From Luidia sarsii (taxonomy: Eukaryota > Echinodermata > Asteroidea > Paxillosida > Luidiidae): a stretch of DNA of 64,000 nt. The notes under the pieces were generated by a model. It did not search any database. It worked only from the letters and a program-made list of their open reading frames with translations, and was not told the origin of the DNA. Made by a program: the position numbers and the translations under genes. Below are positions 51,319 through 63,315 of this stretch, piece by piece (the stretch's first letter is position 1; every line of letters starts with the position of its first letter). The stretch is from NCBI GenBank assembly GCA_949987565.1, contig OX465101.1, forward strand, positions 27,603,134 through 27,667,133, read 5' to 3'.

Positions 51319-51686
51319 AGCCCCTACACAACATTGGTCGAGGTCAAAGAATAGCATCCATACGTTGTCTGATCCAACATATGCATGAAATAGCACACCT
51401 GTGAAAATTCCAGCCCAGTCCACCAACCGAGTCTCGAGAAAATCGTGAAAACCGCTTCATTTGTTTCGCGAAAATGCAGCATTCAACGCCGCGTACTGTT
51501 CCGAAAAATAGTTTAGATCTCGGTGAGACGTAAACGATTTATTTACTGTTTCTCCCAAACTGCAACATTTTAGGCAGAAATATTTCAGTATGATTATTTC
51601 ACTATAACCATCTTCAAACTGTATAAGTTTCATGTAAATATGTGAACATATCTGTTTTTCGAACTTACCAATGTTGTGCAGGGGCT
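51319..51686 (+). mobile_element. piggyBac-type MITE, family A (copy 2)
   Basis: The left TTAA (51315-51318) and end AGCCCCTACACAACATTGGT are intact. The right end GTTGTGCAGGGGCT is followed by ATGA, so the right TTAA has been lost. The peptide FTGVLxHAYVGSDNVWMLFF, read from the - strand in both copies, is shared because the DNA is shared; neither frame is a gene. Confidence 0.82.
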
Positions 51687-52009
51687 ATGAACCAATTATA
51701 GCGGGGTTTACTCATCCGTTACTATAGGCTGCGTGATACACCGACCAATGACGGGGGATATGCGGCTTATGCGCAGGGCGGACGGGATGACCCACCGATT
51801 TCACACATCCTCCGGATTTTCCGTGCGTGTGTCGGCGCACAGACACACTTCCATCCGCTGGGGTTTGAAGGCTGGTGTGTGTGTTTTTTTTGGAACAAAC
51901 CCTCATCTTTTCGGGATGAAAAGTCAACAGCAAAACATCCTATTGTTTGTTTTTGTTGTGTAGGAAATGGGCGGAGCGGGGGTCTCTTCTCCAACTGAAA
52001 TTCCGTTTT

Positions 52010-52680
52010 CCGGGCTGTGAGAGGGCAGAGAGAGACAAACAGAGAACTGACAAAGAAAACAGACGGCCAGGCAGACATACAGATAGATAGGCATAAAGAA
52101 ACAGGCAGGGAGAGACAGTGAGACAGACGGGCATAGAGACAGACAGTATGACAGAGTGACAGAAAGAAAGAAAGAGGGGAGACTGACAAAGAGGAAAAAG
52201 AGGAAGAGAGGAGAGATATCTCGAGAAAGAGAATGAGAGAGATATCGAGAAAGAAAGTGAGAGAGATATCGAGAAAAAGAGTGAGGGAGATATCGAGAAA
52301 AAGAGTGAGAGAGATATCGAGAAAGAGAGTGACAGAGATATCGAGAAAGAGAGTGAGACTGAGAGAGATATCGAGAGAAAGAGAGAGAGATCTCGAGAAA
52401 GAGAATGAGGGAGATATTGAAAAAGATAGTGAGAGATATTGAGAGAAGAGAGAGGGAGATATTGAGAAAGAGAGTGAGAGAAATATTGAGAGAAAGAAAA
52501 AGAGATATCGAGAAAGAGAGTGAGAGAAATATCGAGAAACGGAGAGTGAGAGAGATCGAGAAAGAGAGTGACAGAGATATCGAGAAAGAGAGTGAGAGAG
52601 ATTCGAGGAAGGGAGTGAGAAATATCGAGAAAGAGAGTGAGATAGAGGAAATGGAAAGAGAGATGAGACAAAGAGAGGTG
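52010..52680 (+). repeat. 24-bp purine minisatellite with GATATCGAGAAAGAGAGTGA unit
   Basis: A GACAGAGA-type start (52010-52200) is followed by about 450 bp of a 24-bp unit containing GATATCGAGA. In one + frame it reads REISRKRV over and over, and other frames are also open. Units vary by substitution and small deletions toward 52450-52640. Confidence 0.94.
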
Positions 52681-55600
52681 ACAAACAGTCACGGAGTACT
52701 GGTTTGGATGTTGGCGACCTGGGTCTTAGGGGATTATGTTTTTCGGCTACATTTTTATGAAATCCCTTTCGGTTTCTCGTAATGCTGCCGTGATAAATTC
52801 ACATCCATTCTCCGAGGTATTCCGTGGATTTGTGTTTTCACGACAACAGTCCATCAAATTGTATCATAACTTGTCGGATATTCGTGCATAAGGAAACTCA
52901 ACAAAACCCAGTTATCTAACACAAGACTAGGAAGGGTTTTTGTTCCCTTCATGCAGGTTACCTCGTGCACACTTGTATATTAGGCTCGATTTAATAATTG
53001 TGACCGTTTTCAAGGACGGGTCAAAAGCATTGCCGGGGATTGCGTGGTTTTTTTGACGATAATGTTTTACTGGGGCCAGAGTATCGAATTGGAAAATAGC
53101 CAAGCCTTGCAGCATGAAATTGATATCCTGCCGAAAAAATGAAAATTAGAAAAATAGAAAAATTCGCACGATTCTCAACCCAGGCTGTGTCTCGTATACA
53201 GCTTTAATTTTCATGTAGTCACCGTGGGGGCTTGTTTTAACATTGACCCCCAAATCACCGCAGATGCCAGTCCACACTCGCCAATTATACCGCTGATGTG
53301 GTGTGTGGTATGTGGTGGATGACCCTACGTGTGTGTGAGGGTTAGGCGACGCGGCGATTACCTTACCACGGACCGATGAGCGAGTGCGCCTAACGCCGGC
53401 CAAACGCTGGAGGGCGTGCGTGCTCCTCGGTCGCTTGGGCCGTGCCGCGGTGGCTTTGCGCCGGGCCTTTGGGAGGGGACTCCCCGCCTGTCTCTCCGTG
53501 GGCGCCTCGCACTCCCGGGATCTGATCCTAATGGGAGGGGACTTGTTGATTCTGGGTTTTCTCTCTTCTGGACCGAGTTTCCGAGCGTGGACGTGCCTCC
53601 CTCGCCGAACGGCCACTTAAAGTTTAAGGCTGCAATTTCCACGTCTGCTGCAAGGGGGCAAGAATAGCAACCGGCCGGAAATATACGTGGGTGCAATGAG
53701 TGATACTACTTCATCAAAATTGGCTTTTTGGGAAAGATTTTTTTTTCTTCTTCTGATGTCAGGAATAAGTTGTGGGGAATGCGGCTAGTCGCCCAGTTTG
53801 GTAAGGTTGGTGTCCGGTCACAGAACCCCCGGCATACCACCTATACCTACCTACCTACCTATAGACCTACCCCAACCTCGATCCCCTAATACCACCTCTA
53901 AAACTACAAGAACGCCGAAGTGCGCCTTTTAGTAGTACGCCTTGGAAAGAATCTTCCTAAAATGTGTACCCAACATTATGGTATCCAGTTTCGACAACTT
54001 GTCCCCACTGTCTTTCCTTATCAACATTATTGTCAACACCAGTTGCCCTAAAATGAGTGAAAGGGAATTTCCCTGATTTGAAAAGGAAGGTTCCCATGCA
54101 GTGCCCCATTTAAACCAATAGCATCTTGTAAACTGGAAGATGGCCATTAAGCAGTTTTGTTTTAATGACCAAATGGCAGGGTCTGCCTTTAGAAAGGTCC
54201 TTCTATAATGGGTCGAAGCGTGTTGCGATTATCAAGTAATGCATTTTCTGTATTCGTTTATTATGTGTTCGAATACGATGCCTACAGCTTTATACATGTG
54301 CACGAGATTGGCATGCACGGAACAGTATGCACCGTGAAAATATTGCTTGGCGAAAAACGTTTTGGGCAAAATTGTTTGCCCGGCACTTGGTATGGGTTTA
54401 TCAAACTTCTAGGAGTCTGTGACTGATTTTTGACCTGCACAATCCAACATTATTATTTCATGAGGAGGTAACCAGTTTATAGTCCACCGTGGGTCATGAT
54501 GACAGACACGGTGTCTAATGTGTCGGGACCCCCCCCCCCTTTTTTTCGCTTCACAATACTTTGGCGGGGTTTCAAGTAAAAACGACTTTGCTCAGGGAAC
54601 GTACAATCGGGTCACAGCCGTGCACTCCGGCAAAGCACTTCCTGGAGATAAATAATGGTAATTAATATATACTTCAACTAATCTGATAATCAGTGACATG
54701 CCTGGTACCTATAGACGCCCGGATGCATCCGTTTTCGGTGGACAACACTGTGGACACATACCAGAACCGGGCGAACCGTGCATGCCTAGAGAGCATGTCA
54801 ATTTGGACTTTGCCATGGGGATAATTATTGTTCACATCGGAATTGCTAGTTTTTTATAGGGTTTCTTCCTCCAAAATCTCGTTGCCCCCATCACATGCTC
54901 AGTGCATGGTGCCCGTAGAGGTGCATTGTATACATTGTGGCTTCAGCTGAACGACCCTCTCCGACGTGACTGTCAAGAAGCAAAGTTCTGAAAACCCTCC
55001 TATTTAGGAGTTATAGCTCAACACCCACTGCATCTAAGGTTTGACTTCATAAAATAGAAGTATGTGCATGGTTTCAAATTTCATATTTTTAGAAAATCTG
55101 GACTTTTTAGAGAGCAAAACTTGTTTCTGTGGGGATTTTAAAGCATTGTTTGCGAAGGCTGCATGTGATTCGGGGGTTGCTCTCGGATATTGATAGATAG
55201 GCCCTAATTTTAATTCATGCATGTTGGGAAGCTCTGAAAATACATAGCTATAGGCCTGTGAACTGATAGAGATAGGTCTATCAAGTATAGGAAGGTATGA
55301 AAAGCAATGAAGCGAAGGGTGTCTTGAGTTAATTGTTGTATGTTCAGGAATGTGCACAAACATGGCAAGATCTGAGAAGGGAGAGAGCAAAGCTATAGGG
55401 TCCACACCGCGTGGCTGCCAGAAACAAAGTCCTGTCTGAAAAGGACCCCCAAATTTCTACTTCAACAAAGTGCCCGCGCAGAACCTCTGATTTCAGCTTT
55501 TAGAGACGGATCCGAAGTCGGGTTTCTGAGAGGGGGGGGGACACCTCCGCATTTGGTTCGTTCGGCGTATGCCGCTAATAGGTCTATACATTTCGGAAAA

Positions 55601-55722
55601 TTTAATGAAACCCCACACTGTTTCATGTCGTTCTCAAAATCAACATCAAACAACTTGTGGGCAGAGTACATGCACTATAACCCGAAACGATGAGTTACCG
55701 GCTCTTTTCAGAGCAACACTAG
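52681..55722. other. Noncoding region
   Basis: A CpG-rich patch at 53340-53620 has long open frames on both strands (Arg/Ala/Pro-rich) but no recognisable domain. A CTAC tetramer tract lies at 53855-53870. A worn GAAACGTC-family copy lies at about 54115-54235 ('aagcagttttgttttaatga', 'tctgcctttagaaaggtcct'). A C-T junction lies near 54530. No gene was recognised. Confidence 0.45.
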
Positions 55723-55800
55723 CCCTCTTGAAAGAGAAGTGCTACATGGTGTCACCGCAAACCTTCCACTTAGTATTTCCACCATGCAAACTTTGTCGTA
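55723..55800 (+). mobile_element. Right half of a GGTGACACCATGTA family element
   Basis: 'ctcttgaaagagaagtgcta', then CATGGTGTCACCGCAAACCT, then 'tccacttagtatttccacca' match 21301-21370 with few changes. There is no left arm. Confidence 0.78.
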
Positions 55801-56950
55801 TTTCTATTTTTTTTTTTCAAATTCAGACGCACGTTTTACCAAAGATTAATATTTTAGAGACTGAGCTTTATGAAGATTTGTGTTCATAAAATAATGAAGG
55901 AAAATCTTGCAAACTGCTTTACTGACTCAAATGACCGAAATGAAAATCTCTGAAATGTATAGAGGGCCTCACTGTAAAAACGAACTGCATCTCATGCACT
56001 TCTGCAATGGCACATAGTTGTCCCAGAATCAGGATCACTTGAGGTACCAACTGTACTACATGCACATGGAATACTGTAGCCCAAGCACATGGGGCATTGC
56101 ACTTGCAGTCACTTGAGCAAAAAACGGATGAGGAAGAACATCTCCCTATTTATTGTACCTCAAGCACATGGAATGACAGTGAGCATCACCTCGTGCGCAT
56201 GTATCGTGCACCATGTGCCTCAACATACTTCATCCATGTGCATGATGTGAGCACCGTTTTACAGTGCTGCTGTTTGGATTCTAGCAGGACCTTTCCAAAG
56301 GACCCTTTTTGTCTTTTTCTGCCTTAGAGCAAGGTCCTGCTGGGATCAAAAACTCGGGCTCTCTGTACGGGAAAAGCATAGGGGGCCTATAATGATAGTT
56401 TGGTTACGTGCACAGGCATCGCTTTTTTTTTCACTGACGACAAAAACCGAACAATTGCTAGCCCATCGCATTAGAGGATTGTCTTTTGCACTTTTGTTAC
56501 CTACGCTGTTTACAGCCAGTTCGCGAAGCGGAAGTACTTGTCATCACTGTGGCCGTACATCCCGGGCTGCACGCTTAGTCAGCACAGACGTTCTTTGGGG
56601 CTATTTGTTGTTTGCTGTGTGGGACTGGGACTCGTATTCGTACGTGGGCGTTTGTTGGTTGGTCTCTGAAACCCCGGGAGAAAATGACACTCGAAATAAT
56701 TTTGTGCTAGGCCTTTTATTTTTAGAATGTCGTGTGGAAACTGTACATTATTATATAGGCCTATATCCACTCTTTAAAACACTCGGACTGAAAGAAAATG
56801 AGTCCAAATAGTTCGCCTGAAGTACTTCAGTTCACCTGGTTTGATCAGTGGGGGCTGATGTAGGGAGTTTGCAATTATTGATCGTGGCAAACACAACCCA
56901 ACGGTTGGGCTGTTGTTAATTATGCAAATTGCTATGAAGCCACTCAAGGA
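55801..56950. other. Noncoding stretch with foldback fragments
   Basis: The interval 55885-55985 is an inverted trailer of the GAAACGTC family ('gcaaactgctttactgac', 'gagggcctcactg'). The interval 56270-56370 is a short copy with both arms: 'ctagcaggacctttccaaag' and 'caaggtcctgctgggatca'. No exon was recognised. Confidence 0.5.
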
Positions 56951-57050
56951 TAGAGATGGATGGAGAGGAGAGAGAGAGGGGATAGAGAGAGAGAGACAGA
57001 CAGACAGACAGAGAGAGAGAGAGAGACAGAGAGAGAGAGGGGGGGGGGGA
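56951..57050 (+). repeat. (GA)n/(GACA)n microsatellite
   Basis: GAGAGA with GACAGACAGACA interruptions, ending in a G10 run near 57040. Confidence 0.93.
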
Positions 57051-59479
57051 AGCAGAATGTGGGAAAAAGCTATTTGATCTACACCTTGGGCGAGACAGTG
57101 TATATAGGCCCTACGGGTGAGAGGAGGCAAAAAAGATGTCACCAATTGTTATTTTACCCAACGATGATCCAATGATGTTGGTTTATAATTGCCACACGTT
57201 TTCACAGTGCACTCTCAGTCTCCTTAAATGCATTCAGAATGTGTAAACTATAAACCATGTACTATTTGTTCGTGCATTTCTCTTCTCACATAAGTCCTAT
57301 TTTGTACTCCCTTCCGTTTTCTAACCGAATGACGTGCCCGGCCCTCAAAGCTCGCTCCACGAGGACCCAAACCGCAGTGTGTCCAGCCATGGTTATCCCG
57401 GCAATTTTCAGACAGGTGTGAAATTAGATGTTAGCTTTAACAACGCCAGGGAGTCTTCATCCTCCAGTCAACTCTAATCCACATTTTCGCCACCGGTGAT
57501 CCAGCTTTCTAAAAAAAAAAACTTACTTCGAAATTGTGTCCCTCGGTATAATTGTTTCTCAGAACCAAGTCAATCCCTTTGTCGACAAGCGGTTTTCCTA
57601 CAGGGAGACAACCCTCTGTATACTGCGTTAGCAGCGATGACTTTCCGTCTTTACCTCGGAGAAGAGCCTCGGGGCACGGAACTGTTGTTGGTCAAGTTCG
57701 CGTATAATAGTTTGCCGCGCGTCTCCACCGGGCCGCCCGGGGAGGCTTCGTGGTGAGACCACGGCGTCTGCGGAGCGGGGCGCGACCGCTACGGCGTGTC
57801 CCGGGCGCCTCGGCGTCCATGCTGGGGGAGTGCCGGTCGCACGCCTGACGCCAGTCAGCCCGGACCCAACTGCAGAGCCCTTGCAGCGGTCGGAAGTACT
57901 TTGCAGTAACACCCCCTCCCCTTAACATCGAACATTATTGGTTTCTTTTACAGAAAACCTGGTTGTAAGCCGTCAAATTTCTCGTTTTGGTGTCACGTTA
58001 TTTCATTTCCGGTCGTTGTTTAATTTTTCTGAGATTCCCGCCCACATATTTGGCTCGAGTCCAATATTTGTTTGGGGAGTACGTGTATATTTATATAAGT
58101 TGGAGGCCTACCTCCCAGTAACGAATATTACCCAATTCACGTCCAACTGCTTTGAACTCCAGTATGATATAGGCCTAGGCCTACATAGTCCGAACCTGAC
58201 CCTCCCCCGAAAAAAACCCGACCCACCCCAGGATTTCAAGAACAAACCCTTAATTTCTACAGCCTGAATTAATTATCGTTCGTTCAATGACAGTGCTTCA
58301 CAATGTACAAAGCACCCGGTGGGTGTTTTTATTCATGTACTTAGGATTGCAAACTGCACGTTGTAAATTCGGTTTTCGTGTGCACGGGCAAGACACCATG
58401 GCGCTTTATCCGAACGACTATTTGAACGAGCAAAGGAGTACTATAAAAAGAACAAATATGCCTACACGTGCAGGCGATTGAAAGCCCGCCTTAGTGTTTT
58501 GGTCATTTTCTCGGAAATGGTCAACTTTATGGCCTCGGGATGGGTCTGTGGTCGGTGGACATTGCAAGAACGAAACCCTCTCACCCGTGATTCATCCGTC
58601 CGCAGATATCCGGGGACAGAGAGAGGACTGTCAGACCATGGTCAGACCGGTGCATGAGGACATAGGCCTACAGATGAGGGCAATAATATTTAGGTGAATT
58701 TCCTCGAAGTCAACTTGCAGTCCGCCGTTACGTAACTGTGGGAATTAGTGGTCGGAGAGGGATAGGGTGTAAAAACCTGTAATACTACTAGTTGTGCGCC
58801 AAGTGGCGCTCGCCATTTAGGTGTGGGGCTTGACGTAATGACCCATTCACTGAAAACGCTTCCAGAGTTTGAATCGAACGCTGCCTTGTGGCCGCTGCAC
58901 ACGAGAGCTATCTGCTGAACCAAAAAAACAACAACACTCGAGGCCGTAAGCTCAGCACGTAGCTCTCGTGTGCGGTCAACTTTTGTTGGGATTTCTGCCT
59001 CTCGAAGCCTTGAGACCATGGAGGAATAACTCCTCCATGGTGAGACCAAGTAGGTATTAGGCGATAGTTGTCCTCCTGTTTGATTTTTTTTCGCCTCGCG
59101 TGGAAAAAAAACCTCGCCGTGTGCGGCTAGCAACGCGCATGAGCTATACGTGCTGAGCCCCCAAACTGACAACTGGCCAATGGAAGCACACGCCCTGTTC
59201 TCGTGGTTTCCAAAATCATACAATATTTTTGTTCCTAATTATCGTGAACGTTTTGATCGACATTCTTACTGTCGAATCTCTAGCTTTGATTTATAAAATT
59301 AAAAAAATAGAGGGTCTGGTGTTTCGAGCCCATAAAACTGGACCCGTCTGACTTTGACGATTGTCCTGCTAAGATCGAAACCTCGGGGCCCAATTTTTTG
59401 GGTTTAGATTTGCTTTTGGATTATTAAAATCGGTCTATCGTAAGCACTATAAGCAGTAAACTTTAATTTCTGTGAGACC
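57051..59479. other. Noncoding region with small inverted repeats
   Basis: A CpG-rich patch lies at 57715-57860 without a recognisable exon. Nested inverted repeats at 58890-59160 include CACACGAGAGCT / AGCTCTCGTGTG, GCTCAGCACGTAGCTC / GAGCTATACGTGCTGAGC and ACCATGGAGGA / TCCTCCATGGT. The interval 59290-59440 is a worn copy of the GAAACGTC family ('ctggtgtttcgagcccat', 'ctgctaagatcgaaacctcg'). Confidence 0.5.
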
Positions 59480-59481
59480 TA

Positions 59482-59711
59482 GGCCCTTTTCCAAACCCCG
59501 GCTTAGGCTTCGGTTCCGGTTTCGTCTCTGTTATTCAAAAGCTGTAAAAACAGGTTGGAGCTCTTTGTTGAAGTCGAAACTTTGCGTTCTTTTTCAAAAC
59601 GCAGTATAACATTAAAAAAAAAAGACAAATGACTTCCATTTTCAACCCTTGCACTTAAAAATGGAGACAAAGCCGGAGCCTGAGCCTAAGCCGTGCTTTG
59701 GAAAAGGGCCC
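59482..59711. mobile_element. MITE-like element with about 50-bp terminal inverted repeats and TA flanks
   Basis: The left arm starts GGCCCTTTTCCAAACCCCGG; the reverse complement of the right end starts GGGCCCTTTTCCAAAGCACG. Both continue 'gcttaggct' and then a G/C-rich run into GGTTTCGTCTC / GGCTTTGTCTC. TA lies on each side (59480-59481 and 59712-59713). It is noncoding and 230 bp. Confidence 0.8.
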
Positions 59712-59739
59712 TATACACTTGATTGGACCCATAAAAGAT

Positions 59740-60255
59740 GGCTGACTATTTTGGGAAGAGCGCCATCTATAGGGCTGAATAGCTCATGGCCTCATTTCAA
59801 ACAGCCGCTTTAGCGTGGAAATCTGCTCAGCAGGAAAAGTCTTCCTTGGGTAAACATGAATACAAACTGCCCTGTGATGTGACGTCAATTGCTTTTGACT
59901 TGCATTGTACTCTTCTTTGCTTAGCATAAAACAGTTGTGAAGTTTGGGTTGACAAAAAAAATGATCCTTTAATTAATTTTATATGAAGCCTGACGTTTGG
60001 TCCTTAAGTATAATTATTTTGGCGCGGAAGCGGCTCTATGAATTTCACCCCTTGTTGTTTAGAGTGCTGCATGGTTGGGTTAAATCCAGAGGTATCGGGT
60101 TCAAGTCTCGGTTCAGGCAAATAATATTTGCTATTTTCATCAACATTGTTTTTTCTAAAGTTCCCAGTCAGTTTTTATTTCCCTTTGGTGGGTTGAAAAT
60201 AGTTTTGTTTACATTGTTTATCGTATCAGTGTATAATGTGATTAAAATGTGATGC
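59740..60255 (+). mobile_element. Worn pieces of the tRNA-Cys-like repeat
   Basis: 'ttttgggaagagcgccatct' and 'gggctgaatagctcat' at 59750-59790 match the leader and box A. 'ccagaggtatcgggttcaag' and 'tctcggttcaggca' at 60090-60120 match the T-arm, followed by 'taaagttcccagtcagtttt'. About 300 bp of unrelated sequence separates the halves, which suggests an insertion between them. Confidence 0.5.
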
Positions 60256-60279
60256 ATTTATGCAAGGATGATATTGTTT

Positions 60280-60344
60280 TTCAATAGTTTTTGCCCTTGC
60301 TCGACGTGATAAACACGTCGAGCAAGGGCAAAAACCTTATTGAA
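60280..60344. repeat. Perfect 22-bp hairpin built from a SINE tail
   Basis: Arms 60287-60308 and 60314-60335 are perfectly complementary around the loop ATAAA. They contain GCCCTTGCTCGACGTG, which also occurs (GCTCGACGCG) in the tail of the SINE at 20999-21145. Pairing resumes outside with TTCAATA / TATTGAA after a 2-base bulge. Confidence 0.85.
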
Positions 60345-61110
60345 TTACATTCTCTTCGTCGCAAACATCATGACATATCTATGATATTGTTTTTGATTTC
60401 ATCAGCTGCGTGGTCATGAACTAAATATCGAAATAATCCACAGTGGTCAGCCGAACGACCCCTGTACACACGTGCACGTGCAATGGTCGAGCATCGGCTA
60501 CCAAGGTTGCCCGAACCTCATGCACCCACCAAAACAAGTTACGGTAACTTGTCCTCCCTGAACGCACGGTTTAGTTCACCAGCAACACTGCCTACCAACC
60601 CTTACTCTCCCTTGTTATGTAAAAATAGCCTGAGACCCACATACAGAGGCAATGCTTTCGGCTATTTGAGGTAACTTTCCTCGTGGCGACCTTGGATTTG
60701 CGCATCCCGGGTTTCTATGCAAGCTGTACCCAGGTGAAGCTTTCACCTCGTGAAGCTTTCCTATAAGACAAGCAAGTACGACACGCTTTTCATAACTCGC
60801 CCTGAGTCGTGATTTGGGTCCCACGTTTATACAACAACCGCTCCGCGATGTCATGCCCACTTCATCTCTGTCCTCAGACTCACCGTTGCTCCGTCTTCGT
60901 GATCCACGGGTGACAATGGAGTCCGTGGTGTACACAGGAACCATCTCTGCCGTAGCTTCGGGCAGCTGGATGTGGTAGATATTATCATCGGAGTCGAGGG
61001 CGCCCGTCGGTCGAGGAGCCAGTCGAGCGCAAACTTGAAACCTTGAGCGATCTATTATCTGTTATCCCCCCCCCTCTCCCCGTTTTTATTCAGAATTAAT
61101 TTTGTATGCA
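60345..61110. other. Noncoding or unassigned stretch
   Basis: It holds the candidate exon at 60884-61050 and otherwise nothing recognised. A C-run lies at 61067-61074. Confidence 0.4.
60884..61050 (-). other. Possible unassigned exon
   Basis: On the - strand an open frame with protein-like composition includes ALDSDDNIYHIQLPEATAEM and VPVYTTDSIVTRGSRRRSN. It ends at a strong donor, G|GTGAGT (exon end 60884). The 5' edge is unclear because the DNA upstream is purine-rich and gives no good acceptor. I do not recognise the family, and no partner exon was found. It could be chance. Confidence 0.2.
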
Positions 61111-61116
61111 TCCTAA

Positions 61117-61600
61117 CCGGAAATGCTTCTGACTGGCGCCCATCCCGGCAAAGACAAATTGACTGTTTGGGTATACTATATAGGCCCATAAGAGTGCTGG
61201 TACGCAAAAAAAAAAAAACGTTTTCAAGGTTGTCTTTGCCATTTCCCAGTAAGTTGTTCCTTTATTTCTTTGTTTGGAATTTTAAAAAGCTGCATCCACT
61301 TTGTGTGATCCCCGAGCTGCTGTGGCCAAGTTTACTATATACAGTAATAGGCCCTAATTGTTTGCATCTGAATGAAAGCGGGGTGTGATTACCTGGAGAT
61401 ATAAGCAGTTAATGGTTTAAATTATAGTTGATAAAAGATAGTTGACTGTTTTGGGAAGGCCACCATCTAAGGGCTGGATAGCTCAGATGGTTAGAGCTCC
61501 GGTACGCAAAACCAGAGGTCTCGGGTTCAAGTCTCGGTCCAGTCAAAGCTTTCTTTGTCATTTTTTAATAATTTTTCTTCTCTTTTTTTTTGTACATGAT
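61117..61600 (+). mobile_element. Tandem pair of the tRNA-Cys-like repeat
   Basis: Unit 1 (61117-61300) has 'gcttctgactggcgccca', a shortened tRNA part ('tgctggtacgcaaaa' joined to an A-run, T-arm lost) and 'gtctttgccatttcccagta'. Unit 2 (about 61300-61600) has the leader 'gtttgcatctgaatgaaagc' and 'ttttgggaaggccaccatct'. It then has a tRNA-like part (61465-61536) with box A TAGCTCAGATGG, an anticodon loop ACGCAAA centred on GCA, and a degenerate box B GGTTCAAGTCT. Confidence 0.75.
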
Positions 61601-61712
61601 ATGATTTTAAGCGTTATCAGGAGTTTCTCACACGAAAATAAAATCGAACCCCTGACGGCAAAGAAAAATATTGAAGCGAAGCACAGAGTAACTGTAAATA
61701 ATTTTTTATATT

Positions 61713-61870
61713 AATCTCAACATTTAGTGGGCCTGACGTTCCGATCCTAGCTGGACCTTTCTCAAAGGCAGAAAGGTCCTACTAGGATCGAAACGTCAGG
61801 CCCACTAAATTTTGAGATTTGCATTTCTGTAATTTTAGGCAGTAAGCAGTTTGCAACATTTTTGTATATC
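61713..61870. mobile_element. Short foldback copy of the GACGTTTCGATCC family
   Basis: Arms 61713-61769 and 61774-61819 pair over most of their length. The left contains TTTAGTGGGCCTGACGTTCC and the right ends GATCGAAACGTCAGGCCCAC. The trailer 'ttttaggcagtaagcagttt' follows to 61870. Unlike the 43.5-kb copy it has almost no loop, so it looks like the minimal form of the family. Confidence 0.85.
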
Positions 61871-63300
61871 ACTTTTATGTTATTTCAGAGTTAACTCTTT
61901 TTTCTGTTTTATTCAATGAATACTTAATCAAATTATAAAATACATTTAATCTTCTGCTCAATAATGATAAATCAACTAATTAACACGCCACAAAATAGCA
62001 GACATCTTACTTCACATGACGGATCCGAAGTTCTTGTTCAAAAAGAATGACAAGATTAGAATACTGGCCATATTTGAAACAGTTCAATGTTTGTTTACCT
62101 ATGTAGATTATGTTAACCATGATTTTGTTCACGAGTCGCGTGGCTCATTTTAAACTTTCGTGAAGTGGGCGACTCCATTCTTCTTGGTTTTCAATCAGAA
62201 AAAAAGGAGAATGCAAACTGTTTGAACTGAAATATTGAAAGAAAATGCGAAGAAAAAACATGAAATACTCAATCCACACGAAGGTTTCCTTAATTGTATG
62301 TCTTATAACGTTACATTTACAGTGCAATTTTGAAGGCCGCATCTTATAAACTTTGTTGAACGCGTGCTTGCACGGTGCTGTGGCCTTAAGACGGCATATC
62401 AAAGGTTTGAAATGGCATACCACCGTGCCTGCAAAGAAGGTCGCATTATTGTTGTCGGTCGTTGCTTCTATCCGTAGCTCGTTATTATGTTGGCATTAGC
62501 CAAAAAATGAAAATTAATTAGGTTTCTCTCGTGCTGTCCGTCAATGTGTATATTATTGTAATGAGACGAGTGTGACTTTGGATTGAGACCCTACAACAAT
62601 AAGACCAATAGCATCAGATTGTAGCACCAGCCACGTAGAATGTTGTAAGAACTCGGTCAATTGCGGATTTCTAAGAATGTTTAGGGGACGGAACTAGCGT
62701 TTAATACCAAAGGTAAAAAAAAAACCGCAAAACAAGATTAAAAAAAAAAACTGTCACAGTCAAAAACTCTAAATGTTTTGTCAAAAAAAGGTTTCCGTTA
62801 TTTCCCAGTCAATAGCAGATTTCTGAGAATGTTGATGGGAAGAAACAAGCGTTACTGGAAGTTGAAGATAAGATTTGGGGACATAATACCTGCAGTTATG
62901 ATCTGAGAAGACTTGTTTTCAGTCAGAAGCACGCACGTCATGTCAGAACATTTTTGGAAGTTTACCTGTTGTCGTATTTGGCCAACTGCAGATTTCTGCG
63001 AATGTGGAGGGAATGGCACTGTCCCGTCTTTCGATAAGGTTTTTCCCACGTGGTGACTCAGTGACGTAAATGTGTTCTCCTCACGTGACCGGTGTGTCGA
63101 CTTTGACACCGGCTTTCTAGTTATACGGTGCCCGTATATGGACGTTGGTGATTTTTTTTATTCGTTACCTTAAAAAAATAATATTCCATTGAAATAATAA
63201 TGTACCTCATCTCATCATGAAAGTGACCTGATGATTCACTTAAGGCTTTATTGGTGGGGATTCCTTCAGGATTAGTGGGCGTTGTGAGCTGTCCCCTATG
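61871..63300. other. Noncoding stretch, nothing recognised
   Basis: A direct repeat of 'gcagatttctgagaatgtt' type recurs at about 62657, 62815 and 62990 with changes. No exon or known element was recognised. Confidence 0.45.
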
Positions 63301-63315
63301 GTGGCGCAGAAGGGA

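Noticed and set aside
51244..51426. Peptide FTGVLxHAYVGSDNVWMLFF conserved with the frame at 29718-29990
   Set aside because: Conservation comes from two copies of the same noncoding TTAA-flanked element; the frames do not span it and have no domain.
51767..52684. 250- and 305-codon reverse frames over the GAGA minisatellite
   Set aside because: The repeat lacks stops on that strand; the non-repeat part shows no domain.
53146..53696. CpG-rich Arg/Ala/Pro frames
   Set aside because: Frames are open on both strands because of base composition, with no domain and no convincing splice pattern. A promoter-like CpG patch is possible but unsupported.
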